Source of the DNA: Metellina segmentata
Taxonomy: Eukaryota > Arthropoda > Arachnida > Araneae > Tetragnathidae
Assembly: GCA_947359465.1 (NCBI GenBank)
Contig: OX375877.1
Location: 30,298,407-30,362,406 of the forward strand
Reading direction: 5' to 3'
Length of the DNA stretch: 64,000 nt
The position numbers and the translations under genes were made by a program. Positions within the stretch are counted from its first letter, which is position 1; each line of letters opens with the position of its first letter. Of this stretch, positions 21,919 to 37,300 are shown piece after piece. Below the pieces are notes generated by a model. It was not told the origin of the DNA. It was given only the letters and a program-made list of their open reading frames with translations, and did no database searches.

Positions 21919-24900
21919 ATGGCTGCATTTCAGTTTTCTGTTCAACAAGTCAGTTTTCCATCTGAAGATCTTGCTATACATTCTTCTCTTGATTCTCTGT
22001 CAAGTGTGGTTGATCCGAATGTAGATTTCGTTTCTACTAGTGAGAGTAATGTAGATGAAAAAAATGGTAATGGTAAGTATTTTTTTCATTCTCTTTGTAA
22101 TACTTAATATATAGATACAGCTATCCCTGATTATATCGAATTTTGATATGCTGTGCAAATATTTCTCGGTTTTTTACTTGTTCTGATAAATTACTAATTT
22201 TTTACTTGTTCTGGAAATGTAAATCTCGGGACATACGGAACTCGTATCGCATCATGCATTCGCGCTAGAGGGGGTCCAACAGAGTTCTAATACTTCCGTT
22301 CATTTGTACTTTTTTCTACAGTAAAAATGACCCTTTTTCTTTGATTTTCTTTTTTCTTATGTCAAAATAGTACTTGACATGTGAAAAATTTCGTTTCATT
22401 TTGATGACTTTTTCTTGGTGCGCAAATTTTTATGGCAATGAGTGTAAATACTCTCAAGATCACATAAAGGTGCAAATTTGGCTGAAATAGTTGGCAAGGA
22501 ACTTTTATGCTGTAGGAACTGAAAAAAATAAAGTGATGCTCTTCTGTCAATATTGGTAAACAAATTTTGTTGAGAATTAAGAAGTATGTAAATAATATCT
22601 GGTTTTCAAGTTTGTACTCAATTTGGAATTGTTTTTCAGTCATTAATTTAATTAATATGTTGTAAATCCTATTTTCTAATCTGTTTACACATGTTTTAGA
22701 ACTTTTACCTGATTGGAGATTTAAAGCTTGTGCTTGATAAGTATTATGTTTTCAGTGAGTTCATTGTTTCATGAAGCAATTGTTTTTTGTTATTGGGATG
22801 CTCTACTGTATTTGTTTCATTGCAGATATCTCTGGAGAATGGAATATTTTATCAACTACTTGTAACAAAAAAAGCTCTGCCATGGAAGAAATAGAAAACT
22901 TATCTTTTAGTCCAGACTCTAATCCAGTAATTCCTTCTCAGAAAGAGGTCTCTTCTCCTAACACTATGCAATCTAGCTACCCAACTATATCTGTTGCTGT
23001 AAGTTTTAACTTTTATTCAATCTCTATAGGTTACAAACACTTTGCACCTTTCCATTTAAAAAAAATTACAAATTTCTCTAAATTTTTCTTTTAATATAAA
23101 ATATTGTGTTGGCAAATTCGTCCGTTCAGTTGTTTTGAGTTACATAAAATAAAATTTCTCCAACACAGAAAATGCTTATCAATTATGTGCTGTCCATTCC
23201 TTTCTATGCCATCTCGCTAAAAACTTCATAATGCCATGTTCATGAAATGTATGAGGTTTACTGGTGAAAAACTGATTCCTTTACTTTTTTACAGCCCAAT
23301 CATTAACCTACTTTATTTTGTTCAAAGAAGTCTGTAGCGATTGGAATAGGTGATAATCCGAAGGTGCAAGGTCTGGTGAATAGGCAGGGTGAGGCATAAC
23401 ATCCCAGCCAAGTCTTTACTATTCCTACCATGTCTTTAATGAAGTATGGGTTCATATCATCATGGTGAAAGACGACTTCTTTACAATTTGCCAGTTCTGG
23501 ACGCTTTGAACGTATGGCTTGATCCAATTTTCTTAGCTGGGAGTAGTATACGTCTGAGTTGGTTGTCTTGCCTTATGGCAAGAGTTCATAGTAAATGATA
23601 CCTTTATAATCCCACCATGCTGAGAGCATAATTTTCCTCTGGTGCAGTCTCGTCTTCAAGGTTGATTGTGGTGGCTCGCTACTCTTTCCCCATGATCTTT
23701 TACGAAAGACGTTGTCAAAGACAATCCACTAACTAGAGACCACTTTTCATCACCCGTAACTAGCTGCTTCAAAACTGGATCTTATCCCTGGCATTTAAGG
23801 AGCGTGTTGCGGATGGAAATGCGAGCAGTTAAGTTGTGTTCGGTCAACTCGTGTGGCAAGCAAACATTAAGGCGAGAAATTTATCCAGTCTGGTGCAAAT
23901 GGTCCTCTACACTTGTGTAGGATATATTGAGTTCTGTAGCATTCTCCCGTGCAGTTTGAGATGAAATTTTACTGACTGTAGCCCTTATTACGGCTGGTTC
24001 AATCTGCATTGTGCGACCGGAGCGGGGCACATCTTTAAGTTCAAAATCACCGGAACGGAACTTAGTGTACCACATTTGACATGTAAGTTCTGTTAAAGCA
24101 TCGTCCTCATACACATTGCAAATCTTTTTATCCACTTCTGTAGATTTACCTTTTTAAAAATAAATATTAAATTTTGGTGAAAATGGATGTTCCTTTCTTC
24201 CTTGTCTACAAGCACGCAGCTTGCACAACAATCTAAGTTATGTGGCATGCATATGCGAATTACATGCTCTTGACGTCTGTTGTCATGTGAGCTAGTTGTG
24301 CATTTGCGCTGTGCAATAGAGATCAATAACGTGCAATATTTTCTATCCACAATGGATAGAAAATATTCTTCTCCACAGAAAAGGAGTAAATGCTAGATAA
24401 AAAAAGTAAGAGGTTTTATTTATAGCTACAAGTACCTCAATGAAAGCATTCATGTTCGTCAATTGTATAACCTTGTTTTAAATTATTGTTTCCTTTTTGA
24501 CCTTTAGAAAAGTATTCATGTTTGTAGATAAGTGCTAGATATGAATAATTGTATGATTATCATTTTCACACCTCATGTGTAGGATTTAATGTTTAGATCA
24601 GTTCAAAGTGTCAATAATAGATGACAATAATTATATTTTGATACTCTCTGAGTGTGATATGTTCAAGCTTATACGACTAATGTTTCTGCTTAAAGATGTG
24701 AGCAAATTCGATTTCTTTTGTCTTCGGCTTTTGTGCTTTCTGCACAAAAAATACTTGTTGAACTTGGATGTGTTTCTAATGAAATCATTCAAATAACGTG
24801 CATCCTATTGCATGTTACTGGAATTTCGTAACACTTGAAGTATCGACTAACATACTCATGCATTTGACATTACGAGTATTATTGATTTGTTTATCATTGA

Positions 24901-27900
24901 TACATAATAAAATAAAACCCTTTAAAATTTTTGAATTTTTAGGTAGCCAATTATATCAATCAGAACAACCCAGAAATTCGAGAAGAAGCTGAGAAGTATT
25001 TTAAATCGGAAGCCTTCCATTCTAAAGGTTTAAATAGTTTACCGCATGTTGAAGTTAACAAAAATCCCACATCTCCACTTCATTCTTTATCCATTACCTC
25101 GGAAGCCTTAGCCTTACAGCATAGTGTGATTGGTAAGGTTCTATTTATTATTTTCTATTTTAACTATTGGTTAAATTTCATGGCTCTTGTCTAGTAAAGT
25201 TTGTAATACTCAAGTTTTTTGTTTGGAAAATTGATCCAGAATTCGATGTTTTACGTATCATACATATTTGAAGGTCGAAATAAATCCAGAATAGAACCTG
25301 ACATTGCTCTTCTGGGGGGAAATATACATTAAACATGGAACTCTTAAATCTGTCAAATCTTCTATTAAGCCACTGGCAAAGTTAATTTTTTAAAATTACT
25401 GATCATGTTTATGTTCATTATTTGTTTTGGCAAGATTTAGGAGCTTCCTCATTAAACTCTGGAAGTGATAAAGTTATTACTTTGAAGAAAAATCTTTATT
25501 TACACTAAATATAAAATGTTTTACATGTACTATGAAAATTAAACAGCCTGGATGCCACAAATTTACATTATTCTATGATCCTTGAAAGTAACAATGTTTG
25601 AATTTTATTGTTCTAACTCCTAAACTGGAAGTGTATTTAAAAAAAAAAAAAACTTTTATTTTTATCCCTTGAACAGTACTAAATTCTACAACAGACATTA
25701 CCTTAAATAAAATCTAGCAGCTACGAAACTTGATCAATTCCATAATCTTTTCTTTTCTTTTTTTTGTTGTATGCAAGTGATTTAACCATTTTACTTAAAT
25801 TTGCTTCCATAATGGTATTTACTTCAAAATATGTTCCAATGAATCTTAATTTTCTGATTTTGTGTCAATAATATTTAGTCTTTTAAAGATGAAATCTTGT
25901 TAACAAATTAAGGACGCTAAAATTTGCAAGTTTTTTAAATGTCCTTGAAAAGTATTTTCATTAGTTTGAGGTAAAATTGTGGGAATCCTGGCATGTATTG
26001 ACATGCCATCACTTGTTTGAAACATTAACATCAATCATTAGTATCATTTAATCATGCCCTTTAAACATTTTTATAGGAAATTATGGAGTAAAGCCTGTTT
26101 CAGCAGATGTTGTTGCTCAGGTTGTAGCTGATACTAAACTGCGCCTTGAACAAAGAACACTTAGATCTGCCACATCTTCTATTAAGGCTAATAGTAGTTC
26201 TGAATCTCCAGGTTCAAAAAGTAGTTGTCTAGTTAATCCTGAAAATGGACAGGATGTTTCAAAACCAGAACTTATCAGGTATCCTCCTGATGTTATTTCT
26301 TCAACAGTTGAAAAATATTCCTGGTTTTCAAGTTCTTCTATTGATGTAACTAATGAACATGTATCAAAAGCTCACCAAAAAGAGAAGCACAAACCCATTG
26401 ACCTTCAAAGTAGAAGTAGTAGCCAAAGTAGCATTAACAGCATTGGGCATAAAAAAACGCATCGAACAAAAGATTCAGATTTGCCGAAAGTGCACTCATC
26501 GAAGAAGGCAACTTCCAGATCTACAAAATCCAATTTGACTGAGAATAATTCTGATTTCCCTTGTGATCAATATCCAGAAAGTTCAGTTGAGTATGAAACA
26601 GAATCTAGCTTGTCTGAAAAATTTGACATGGAGTCTTTGTGCTCTGAGGCATTTGAGACAGAATCTAATTTCTCTGAGTTTAGCGCCATTGATGAGGAGA
26701 TGGTGCTTGGTAAAAAATCTTTAGATAATACACCCAAAGTGCTTACAAATAACTATTTTAAAGATATTAAAGACATGAGTAGTGTTTCCCAGAGCAGTTT
26801 ACCTATTTGTGAATCAAACAACCTTGAAACTTCATCCGCAAGATCAGCTGTGATACACACAATCGACAAAAGTACTGAAACAGACGATTCCCAAAACTTT
26901 CATCTGTTACGAGAAAATGCAAAATTGGAGGGACGTCTTGAGAGCATTATCCAAGAGCAAAATGAGTTGATTCAAGAGCGGGATAAGTATTCCTTGTTGG
27001 CAACCACCTTTGAAGCAAAGTTGAAATCCTTGCAGAATCAGTTGGATGCTAGCGTGATTGAAAAGAAGAATGCTATCATGAAGTTTGATGTAAAATCAAA
27101 AGAAGAAAAGAATTGGGATAATGTAATTAAAGAATATCAAAGCATTATCGATTCTAAGAATGCAGAAATAAAAGGACTCAAAGAGGATTGGTCTGAAAGC
27201 GAGCAGGCTCACTTTCAGACACGGATCAATTTTGAAGAATTGAAGGTGGACATGGAATCCAGAGATGGTGCAATTTCTGGACTGAAAAAGAAAATTGCCG
27301 AGCTTCATGTTGAAGTGCAAATTCTTCTTCAGGGGAAGATACAAATGGAAAATGAAGTGAAGAATGTCCGCTTGGAAATGGACACTTTACAAAAATCGAA
27401 GGAATGGTTCCAAGAGCAGTTGCATACTACGCAAGAAAATCGCAATAAGTTGCACCAGCAGCTGATATCTACTCAAAGCAACCAGTCCATCACAAGCAAT
27501 AATCTTGATAAAATAATATCTGAAAAAAATCAACTCAAGTTGGAGCTGGCTCACCTCCAGCAGCGTGCTGTTGCAGAGAAAGAAGTGTTGATGAAACGCT
27601 TGGAGACCATTGAAGCAGACATGAAAGAAAGGGAAGCGCTTTTTGATGACATCCAGAAAGACAAGGGATCTGCAGAGGCTGTGCTTGTAGAGAGGATCCG
27701 AAAACTTGAAGAGGAAAAGTCCCATCTGATGAATGTGTCATTTACAGTCTCGAATCAAGAGCATGAGCTGAATGCATTGAGAAGTGACTGTGAAGAGAAA
27801 GCAAAGCTGATCCAATCTATGGGAAAGGAAAAAGCAGAATTAAATAGGCAGGTAGCAGTGTTGCAGAAGTCATCCAATGATAAAGATCTGAGTGTGCAGC

Positions 27901-30900
27901 AACTGATGCAGCAGTTGAAGGATTTGAATGTAAAGATGGATCATTCTGAGAAAGCTCTGCGTCGTGCAGAAGATTTGATTGGCAAGCTGAAGGAGGAGAG
28001 AACTGCTGCAGATGTAGCGTTAGCATCGGCCAATGAAGAAAAGAGAATTGTAGACGAATCACTAAAAAATGTTAGTGAAACTTTGAATAAGTTAAAGAAT
28101 AATTTTAAGCTCATGAAGACTGAACGAGTTGCCCAGACATCTAAATTAGAACAGTTACTTAAAGAGAAAAGGATATTGGAAGAAACAGTAAGGAAAAACG
28201 AAGAATATATGTTAATGTCCCGTAAAGAGTTTGAGCAAAGCGCTTTGTCTGAAAACCACAGCCATAATGTGATGTTTGATGACTTAAAGAAAAGGAAAAT
28301 TGATGTTGAAAATGTTCTCAATGTGTACAGCAAAGATTTATTGAATTATCAGCAGACGGTTGAAAATTTAAACAAACAAAAAACAGAGCTAATCAATGAA
28401 ATTTCTCAATTACAAATGCTTGTGTCTAATAAAGACAAGGACATGAAAATTTTAAATGATGAAAATATTTCAATGAAAGAAAAATTGGCTGATTTAGTGA
28501 ACAAAGTGAGTAATATCCCAAAAGTGAACAATGTTATGGATTCAACTTCATATTCTGGAGAAAATTCAGAACAGTTAAATCTTCAATCACCTGAACAGAA
28601 ACGCATTTTGGTCTCCAAAAAGAACCTAGTGTATACAAAACTAAAAGAGAAGATAAAAGAATGTGAAGCTTTGAGAGAGAAGCTGAAGGCTAAAGAAGAA
28701 ACGTGCATCCCTGAAAAGATTCCAAATGAATTTTGTTCGGGTATGTGCCAGTCTCATAATGCTCTTAACATAGATGATAGAAATAAACTTACAGATTTGG
28801 AAATGCAATTAAAACAGAACCAGGAGTTATTAGATGAAAAGATTATTCAACTCAAGAAAAGTGAAGGTATAATAATAGAATTGGAAAAAGAAAAAGGAAA
28901 AGCTATTGGTATGTTTACATTTTTCTTTATGCTCTTTCCCCTTCTAAATTAGAGAATCAATTTATTAACTCTTTTATTTAACCACTTCATAGTACCTTTT
29001 GTCCTCATTGGCTTATATTCAGCAATCCGTAATAAATATCTAAATCACAATAATCAGTCAGCGTAATTTATAACAGTGGTTTAATTCTTGTTCATAAACA
29101 ACTTTTTGAGTTGGATCAAAACACAATTAATGTGTTCTATAAACAATTAAAAGTTTTATAATATTATATTTAATCTAATCGATGCACCTTTTCAATAAGT
29201 TTCTGTATTCATTCATAGGTTTTGCCGATAAATGCAATGTTCTTAAACAACGCATGTCTGAATTAGAGACTAAGCTTTCCGAGAAAGATTCTCAGACAGT
29301 GCAATTCACCTGTCTTATGGATGAACTGAAACAGCAACTGAAAGATCTGGATGCAAATTCGAAGATTCAGATTTCTAACTTGGAAACTGACTTGAAGAAA
29401 GAGAGAGCTGTCATTAAAAATTTAAGGCAACAGGTAAATAAAGTGAATATCTATTGGGACTTCTGGTAAATTTGAATTAAATTGACTAATTTGTGTGGTT
29501 TAAAAGCAGGGTTCCCACGGGTGCTTACAAAGTGCTTCTAAGTGCTTATTTTGACCTTCCATTTCTAAGGGCCCTTACAAGTGCTTATTTTTCATCAATA
29601 GTCCTTAGAAAGTGCTTATTTTCCTTTGAAAAGAAAATTCAGTTTTCAAATTACAATATTTTTACACAATATTTCCTACCTCTTTTTAGCGGTGCACCAT
29701 AACTCTGTCGTGGCCGAAAGTTATCACGTTGGGTTGGTGTGGAAGTTTGGAGAGTGGGGCGCCAGCTCAGCTGTCTCGTCATCTGACCGTGGTTCAAAAT
29801 TATGTGGCAATACACTGAATGGCTTAGGTTGGGACGTTGGCAACTAGTTGAATATCTATTCAAGAAAATGTCATTTTATTATTTTAACCTTTTTATAAAT
29901 TTATCAAAGTTTTGGCGTAACTTTTATTATTCATTTTGGTTCACAGGAAAATATTTTCTTCGAAACTCGTTCGGTCTCTGATCCAGTCAAATTTGACTCT
30001 GACGTATGCAACTTGCTATCCTTTTACATCCTTTTAGTAAATGAATAGTTTGCCACTAATTTTATTTTATTGAAGCCTCCGATGTGCCAATAAATGAATT
30101 TACTTCTTACTTTCATTATGAATTTATGAAAGTGTATTATAAAATAATTACTGGTGTGAGTAATTTCCATTTTATTAGCAGATTGAAGCTGCATACACAA
30201 CAAGATGAGCACTTTAATTTCAAAAACAAAAAGAAATTTAAAATACAAAAATTAGGAAATTTTTGAAAATAAAAGTGTATGTGGATCAGGGATGAGCCTG
30301 ACAAAATGGTGGTTCCTACCCATGAGCAGCAATATGCTAAAAAATTGCTCATACACTCCCTTTAAGACCATTAAAAAGTAAAAACAAATCAATATGAAAA
30401 GAATAAGAAATCAAAATCAAACTTGCAACAGCAGCTTTGAGACCAAACACACCAAGTCCGGTCCTCATCAAACTTAACTCTTTATTTTTCCCTTTTTATA
30501 AAAGCAAATGCACTGTGAAAAAATTAAAGAAAAACATTTTTTTTTTTTTTTTTTTTTACTTTTTTTTCCTTGGGGTCTCCATTCTATAATTTGTTTATGT
30601 ACTTACACATATTATTAATACGTGTACACGTAAATGCCCATATATTAACTGCTGAATTTTGTAAAAATCAGACGCCTTATTTTGAAAAATCTCATTAAAT
30701 TTTTTTTTTCTTACATATATTATTAATACGTGTACACGTAACTGCCCATATATTAACTGGTGAATTTTGTAAACATCAGACGGCTTATTTTAAAAAATCT
30801 CATTTTTTTTTAGAAAATAGATTTTAATTCTAAATTTTTTACATACTACTATTCTTATAAGATTAACTAATCTGTAAGAGCATCCCATTTTGTCGAAAGT

Positions 30901-31333
30901 CAGGTATTACATTGTATAATACGGTTTCTTCAATGTTTTATTTAAGTCCTTATAAAGTCCTTATTTTGTCTTAAGAAAGTGCTTAGAAAGTCCTTATTTT
31001 TAGTTAGAAAAAAAAGAGTGGGAACCCTGAAAAGTGTAGTAGTATAAACATGTGAGTATTGAATACTTTTCAGTAAATTTTATTCATAAATAATTTACAG
31101 CACTTTCTTTACCTTAATAAATTACAATCCATAATTTTGCTAAAAAGTAATGTTAAGTAATCAACTCACCAGCATAAAACTATGAAAGTTGGTTTATGAA
31201 TCTTCATTTAAGTTTGTAAGAAAACACAAATGATAGTATATTTATTGAAAGTAATTAAAATTTTTAGTTTCATTAAAAAGGATTTTTCAAATATTTCATC
31301 GGTTTATTTTTTGCGATTCAAAACATGTGAAAC

Positions 31334-31369
<36 letters not shown>

Positions 31370-34300
31370 TCAGACCTATCTGAAATTATATAGATGTCTG
31401 TCTTGGACAGTGTTAATGGATATTTTCAACATCTGATATCTTAGATGCAGATCTTTTTGACAGAAGAAGATTGTGCAAGATTGAAATTTACTGCTTTGAA
31501 TTTGAAGTACTTTTCTTATTTACAGGTGTTTCAGGAAAAGAGGGCCAATTCTCATATGCAGAGAGATCTGTCTAACTTGAAATCTGCCTTGGAGCAAGTT
31601 AATCAGATTGCAGATGCAAAGATACAAGAAATATCATTTCTTCAAGCTGAACTGGCATTAAAAGTTCAAGCTGAATTGAAGCATAGGGCTGAGATAGAAC
31701 ACTTTCAAACTGAAATTCATTTGCAACATAATATAGTTGAGAAACTAAATAAAGAGCTAGAGGAAGTAAAAGCCCGAGACCCTGCCTTAGCTGAACAGAT
31801 AAAGGTACGATAGAGTTGACTTGTTTTCTTGTCTAATGCTACTACCCTATATTTCCTGTTTGCTGAAAGGGTTAATGTCCTATTGCTGTCTCATTCTTTC
31901 ATTTTTAGGCACTTAGTTGGCGTTTGAAAGAAAAATCCAATGAAATCATTGCCTTGCAACAAAAGATTGATTTGATGGAAGAAAGACATCAAGGTGAAGT
32001 GGATGGATTGAAGAAAAATATGCAGGTATTTATAATCTGTTTTTTTTTTTTTTTTTTTTTTTAAACTGGGTTCTATTTTGCTTACTGTGGATACCATCTC
32101 ACTTTGGTTTATTTGATAATGAGATAGCTTATTGGCAGGCAAAGGAGTATTGCTAGAAGATTGGCCCATCAAATAGTGATCTCATCTCCATGTAAATTTA
32201 TGCTTCCTGCAAATCAAATAACCATAAAATATGGTCTGTTCTTCCTCACATTTTTGGTATCCTGCAAAGACACTCATTGCATTTTAAAGGTTGAAGAATG
32301 TACCTTCATGACTTAAAAGCAGGCCCATATGATATGTTTTTAGTGAGAGGAATTATGAATTTTATAATTTGTCCATGCTCTGCAAACTTTGCAACTCCTT
32401 CCCATATTTTGGATTGGTTATGTGTCTGGGACAGTGGATGAACAGAAGGTGATTGCTGGGTGACTTGTTTCTTTTACTAAACATAACTTCTAACCATCAC
32501 TCATATTGCGAACATTCTTCTGCGAACGAATTTAGAATTCACATACAGTAAACCAGCATAAAAAGTACGTAAAAATATACATCACAAAGGCTGAGAAATT
32601 ATAGGAAATAAGAGTGCATAAATTCTGCTTTAAAATAGTTTTTTTTTTTTAAATTTGTATTGAAAAATTAAGTTATGTAAAATTAATAAAGTAAAACACA
32701 CCTCTGATAAAATCTTGGTATGTTATAAGCACATGGGTCATTCTCGATAAAAGCGTAAATTTTCTTAAAATATCGAAATATTTATTTTCTATTTGGATGT
32801 TTCGTTAACTAATAACATAATTTTCAATTAGATCCTACATGTTTTCTAACTGAAGGAAAAGTTATTGATAGCCATACCAATGTAGTCCATGTATGTGACA
32901 AAAGGAATAAATGAGAATAAGCTGAATAAGTTTGGTTTATTATAGTGTAGGTTTACGTATAGGAAAACACTCTTCTTTGACGTATGAGATAGCTTAGAAA
33001 ATTACCATTATGATAAGGCAGTAATTTGTTTGAAATTGATGCCATGAAGATATTTTTTCCATATATGTGACAGTATTACTATTTTTACACATAAACGCAT
33101 GTGCTTTTGAAGTTATGTAGCAATGGATAAGAAATAAAGTCTTTGCTTTTTTTTATATCATCAATTCAATGAATTATTTTTGAATTTGTACCTCATTTGA
33201 AATTTGTTTAATCCAAAGACATAATGAGTTGATCTTTACATCTTACTTCTGAAGTTAAAATATCTAAATGGAACATCACGAAAACTTCTGTTTCTGTATT
33301 TCTGAGAAAAATGCTAGTGATTATTCCACAATACTGTATAAACTTTGGTCAATTTCCTATTCAGATAGTAACTTCATCATATACAATTTAATTAATAAGA
33401 AAAAAAATGTACTAAAAAATGTGCTGTGACTATGCTAGTATTTTCTGATTGCATTTTATCTTTTTTGATATGAGGAAAACAATGAATCTAAGAATGGAAT
33501 AGATTAAATTAGGACTTATTTTCCTTCATAAAAGCAGATATATACAAGCAATTTTGAAATTCATCTTAATGTCCATTATGTACCATTTCCAATTTTGAAG
33601 TATTTTTATTAAGATATTTTTCATGAATTTTTCATTTGATCGCTTTTTAAAAGTGTTTCTTCCATTACACTTATTAACTCTATTCTGTTTTCTTTCAGGA
33701 AACTGAATTCCTTCTTGAAAAAATAAAAAAAGAGCTTGATGATACTAGAAAAGAAAAGTTTAGCTATCAATCCAAAGTTATAGAACTTAGAAAAGCCTTA
33801 AAATCAAAATTAGTAGAGTTAGAAGTAAGATTATACTTTTTAATACTTATTTGTTCCTAAGTGCTTCATTTCTTAGAATTCTGTGTTTAATATAGTTCAA
33901 TGGAATTTAAAGACATTGATGGTTTAAAAGATGGTTGATTGATGAGAATTGCTGTCATTGAAACATTAATACTGGTAGTGATATTTTATTTTTTAGGATA
34001 AATTTTTTGAGATCATACATCAGGGATCAATTTATGACTAATTATAGTTATACAGTCAGTACCGGCTATATGGTCACCCTCTTATGAGATCACCCCACTT
34101 ATATGGTCAGTTTTCTAAAGTCCCATCTAACTTAATAGGGAACATGTGTCAAAGCACACCACTTATATAGTCATTTTATGTTATTGGTTATATGGTCGTT
34201 TTTTTTTATCTTTTCAATAAGGTTATCGTTTTGCTTTCTTTTTTTTAAAATAGTAATTGTTGTAACATTTCTTGAGGCGGGGAGCAACACCGGGAATGAC

Positions 34301-37300
34301 CAGAAGAAAAAAAGGTCCATGCGGCCCCGGAGAGGACCTGAATTCATGCCTTTTCAAAACAAAACAGGAAAGTTGCATTAAGTGCAGACAACTGTATGCT
34401 CACTGCACTGTTGATGGCTTGAAATCAATTGAACTCGTTTTCTTGCCTCCATACAGCACGTGTATATCACAGCCTTTAGATCAAGGCATAATATAAAAAT
34501 TCAAGACTACGTATAGAAAGCTTCTTCTGCAAGATATGAACTCTGCTATTGACCGAAAAGAACAATTGCAAGTGTCTATGTTAAATGCAATCGTTTATAT
34601 CGATCAAAGTTGGAATATGGTGTCACAGAAAACTTTTTCAAATTACTTCCGACATGCTGAATTTCACAGTTCTACAGAGTCTGAAGAATTATCGGAGGAC
34701 GCCGATGAAGATCTCCCCTTAACTGAACTAGCAGAAAACCTGTAGAATTGCAGTTATGCAATTCCAGACCAATATCTGTATACAAAGATTGACGAAGGTC
34801 TCGCTACTAACAGTGCAGCTTCAATACAAGATATTGTTTCTAATGTGTTAAATTTCAATGCCGAAGGAAGCGATGATGAGAATGACAGTGAATGTGCAAA
34901 GAAATCAGTATCAACATCCGATGCGCTTAAAGCCTAGATGACCTCGGGTGTTTTTTTACTAATTACGAAGCAGCAGATAAACATTTAAAAGGTATTAGGG
35001 ACTTAGAAAAAGTTGTGTAAACAACCAAGAAAAGGAGACAATCTTGTATATCTGAATATTTTAAATAAATGCATTGAATATGGATGCACATATGAATGCC
35101 TACTGTACTTAGATTGGTAAGGTGAGCTTATAAATTTCTCTAAAAAAATATTGCACACTTCTTACTGTAATTTTTACTTCACGAATTAATTTTTTAAATG
35201 TTCTTAAAAGTTTCATTATTTGTTTATGAGCACTATATTCTGTTAGGTGAATATAATCCTGCCATGATTAAATTGTGTAGTATTGTTCCACATATATGGT
35301 CACCCTGCTTATATGATCTCATTTTTCTGGACCGCTGAGCTGACCATATAACCGATACTGACCGTACCTTGAGATTTCCCCCTTTTGACCGCTGACGTTG
35401 ATCACCATTTGCGAGCTGTCAGCCACTGGCACTCAAGAGGGTTAGCCCTGCCCCGTCGATCATTGTGTGAACTCTGGGAAACACACAAAGTGAAGCCAGT
35501 GATACATCTTGCGATCAAAAGGTTAACATATGGGCTAGAAATCTAATCTAAGTAATTTTCACCATGAAGTCTAAGGTTAGATAAACATTATAGGGCTGTC
35601 ATGAACAACTAAAAGGTATTTTCTGTACTATTATAAAAGGAAGCGTCTGTGTGCAGTGTCCAGACAAATCTATAGGACTTGCAGTAATGAAATTTGGTAC
35701 ACAGGTAGTCCTTAAGGTGAGTGAATAGACCTCGAAGCCCAAATTTAAAAATTTAATCGAGAACATATTTTAATTAATTTATTGGCATTTGTTTATTATT
35801 TGTTTCCCTTAGAATGACAACAGTGCAAAGAGATCACAAATTCTAAATTTATTTTTCCTTTTATTTCCTGGATACTAATGATTCCAGCAAAGTGATTGCT
35901 TTTCTTTCAATAAATAATTTTTCAATTGCAACTTTTATATTTTTGCAATACGAATTTAGCCACATTTGACAAAGATATTCATTACAAACATAAAAAGGAC
36001 TATTTAAGGTTCTCTATCTTTGTAATCATTAAAGATAGAGTAAAAATTTCAACAGATTTGAAATCTGGAAATTTTTGTAGTCCGAATTTTGTGCGAAGCC
36101 GAAATTTTAAAATGTGGGAAGGTGAGATTTGTTCTTAAAATTGTTTTTTCTTTTAATGTTTTCACTATCAGTAAGGACACGGAAATAACTGTCACGGGCA
36201 ACGCCGTGCTGGCCTGCTAGGAGCTACTATTTTTCAAACTTGCAAAAGCTTTTGTTGTCAAAATTTTGGTGACTTGAAAATTCACCAAACGTCAACCAAA
36301 CTTAGTCGATAGCTAGATTAGGCTATGCATGAGAACCTCCATTTGACCATATTGCAACTGGAGACAGTGCTCGAACTGGTCCCAATTTATCTGAAAACAC
36401 CCAAAGACTAAAAAAAGATTCCCAAGAACCCATATCCACTGCACAGAAGAACTGGTCCTAAGTCCTGTTGATCATTAAACAGCCATGTTGTTAAGAGAGG
36501 AGTGCTTGTATAAATTTTAGTTTTTAAATGATTTTCTTAATTTTATTTTTGCTAAGCAAACTTCTCGACCCAATACTTCACAAGACCTTGGATATTATCA
36601 TATTGTGTCCATTCTCTTACCGTACTATAAGCTTTGTCTTTTTTATTTAATCAGTACAGTGTATATAAATTAATTCCAGTTATTTTTGTGTTCTATATGA
36701 TTTGTTGACTGAAGCTGTTTTCTTTTTAGTCCAAAGGTATTCTCAGGGTAGAAAACAAATCCTCAACTGATGGACCAGTCATTCATTTAAATATTCCTGA
36801 TCCCGAAGTGTCATTTGATGAATCCTATGTTAATGATCTCCTCCAGAAAAGTATGCACTTATCAGAGAGCAGGTGAGACGTACATTTTATCATGGTTTAC
36901 ATATATAGGGTGTTCCAAAATTCACACAAGAAGTAATTTTGATAGAAAACACAGGTTTGTAGTTAAAAATTGTAAATTTTTTATGGATTCATAAAGTATA
37001 CAATATAGGGTTATGTATGGAATAGCATATCGGGTAAATGGCCTCCAAGGCTTTTGCTGGCACATGCGTACTCTTTTGTTGAAATTTTCTATAACTGTTT
37101 TGCATAAATGTGGCTGAATTTTGTTGATACAGCACTCAATTTCCTCCTTAAAGATGTGGGCTTGTTGGCATAAACCTTAGACTTCAAAAAACCCAAAATA
37201 AAAAGTCCAATGGTGTTAAATCGCATGATCTGGGAGGGGGGGGGGTGCAATTTTGATCACCAAATTGGGAAATGACACGACCAAGAAATGACTCATGCAG

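Larger units (their letters stand above)
29507..31029. mobile_element. Non-autonomous hAT-like element
   Basis: Terminal inverted repeats CAGGGTTCCCAC at 29507 and GTGGGAACCCTG ending at 31029. Subterminal regions are full of AAGTGCTTATTTT or AAGTCCTTATTTT repeats in both orientations. The CAGGG start fits hAT elements. Flanks share only AAAAG, so a full 8-bp duplication is not visible. No transposase. It occupies most of GOLGA3 intron 5 and contains a SINE. A second copy is in intron 9. Confidence 0.75.

Noticed and set aside
27387..28333. Minus-strand frames of 68-130 codons within GOLGA3 exon 4
   Set aside because: These are antisense shadows of a long coding exon rich in Glu, Lys and Gln codons.
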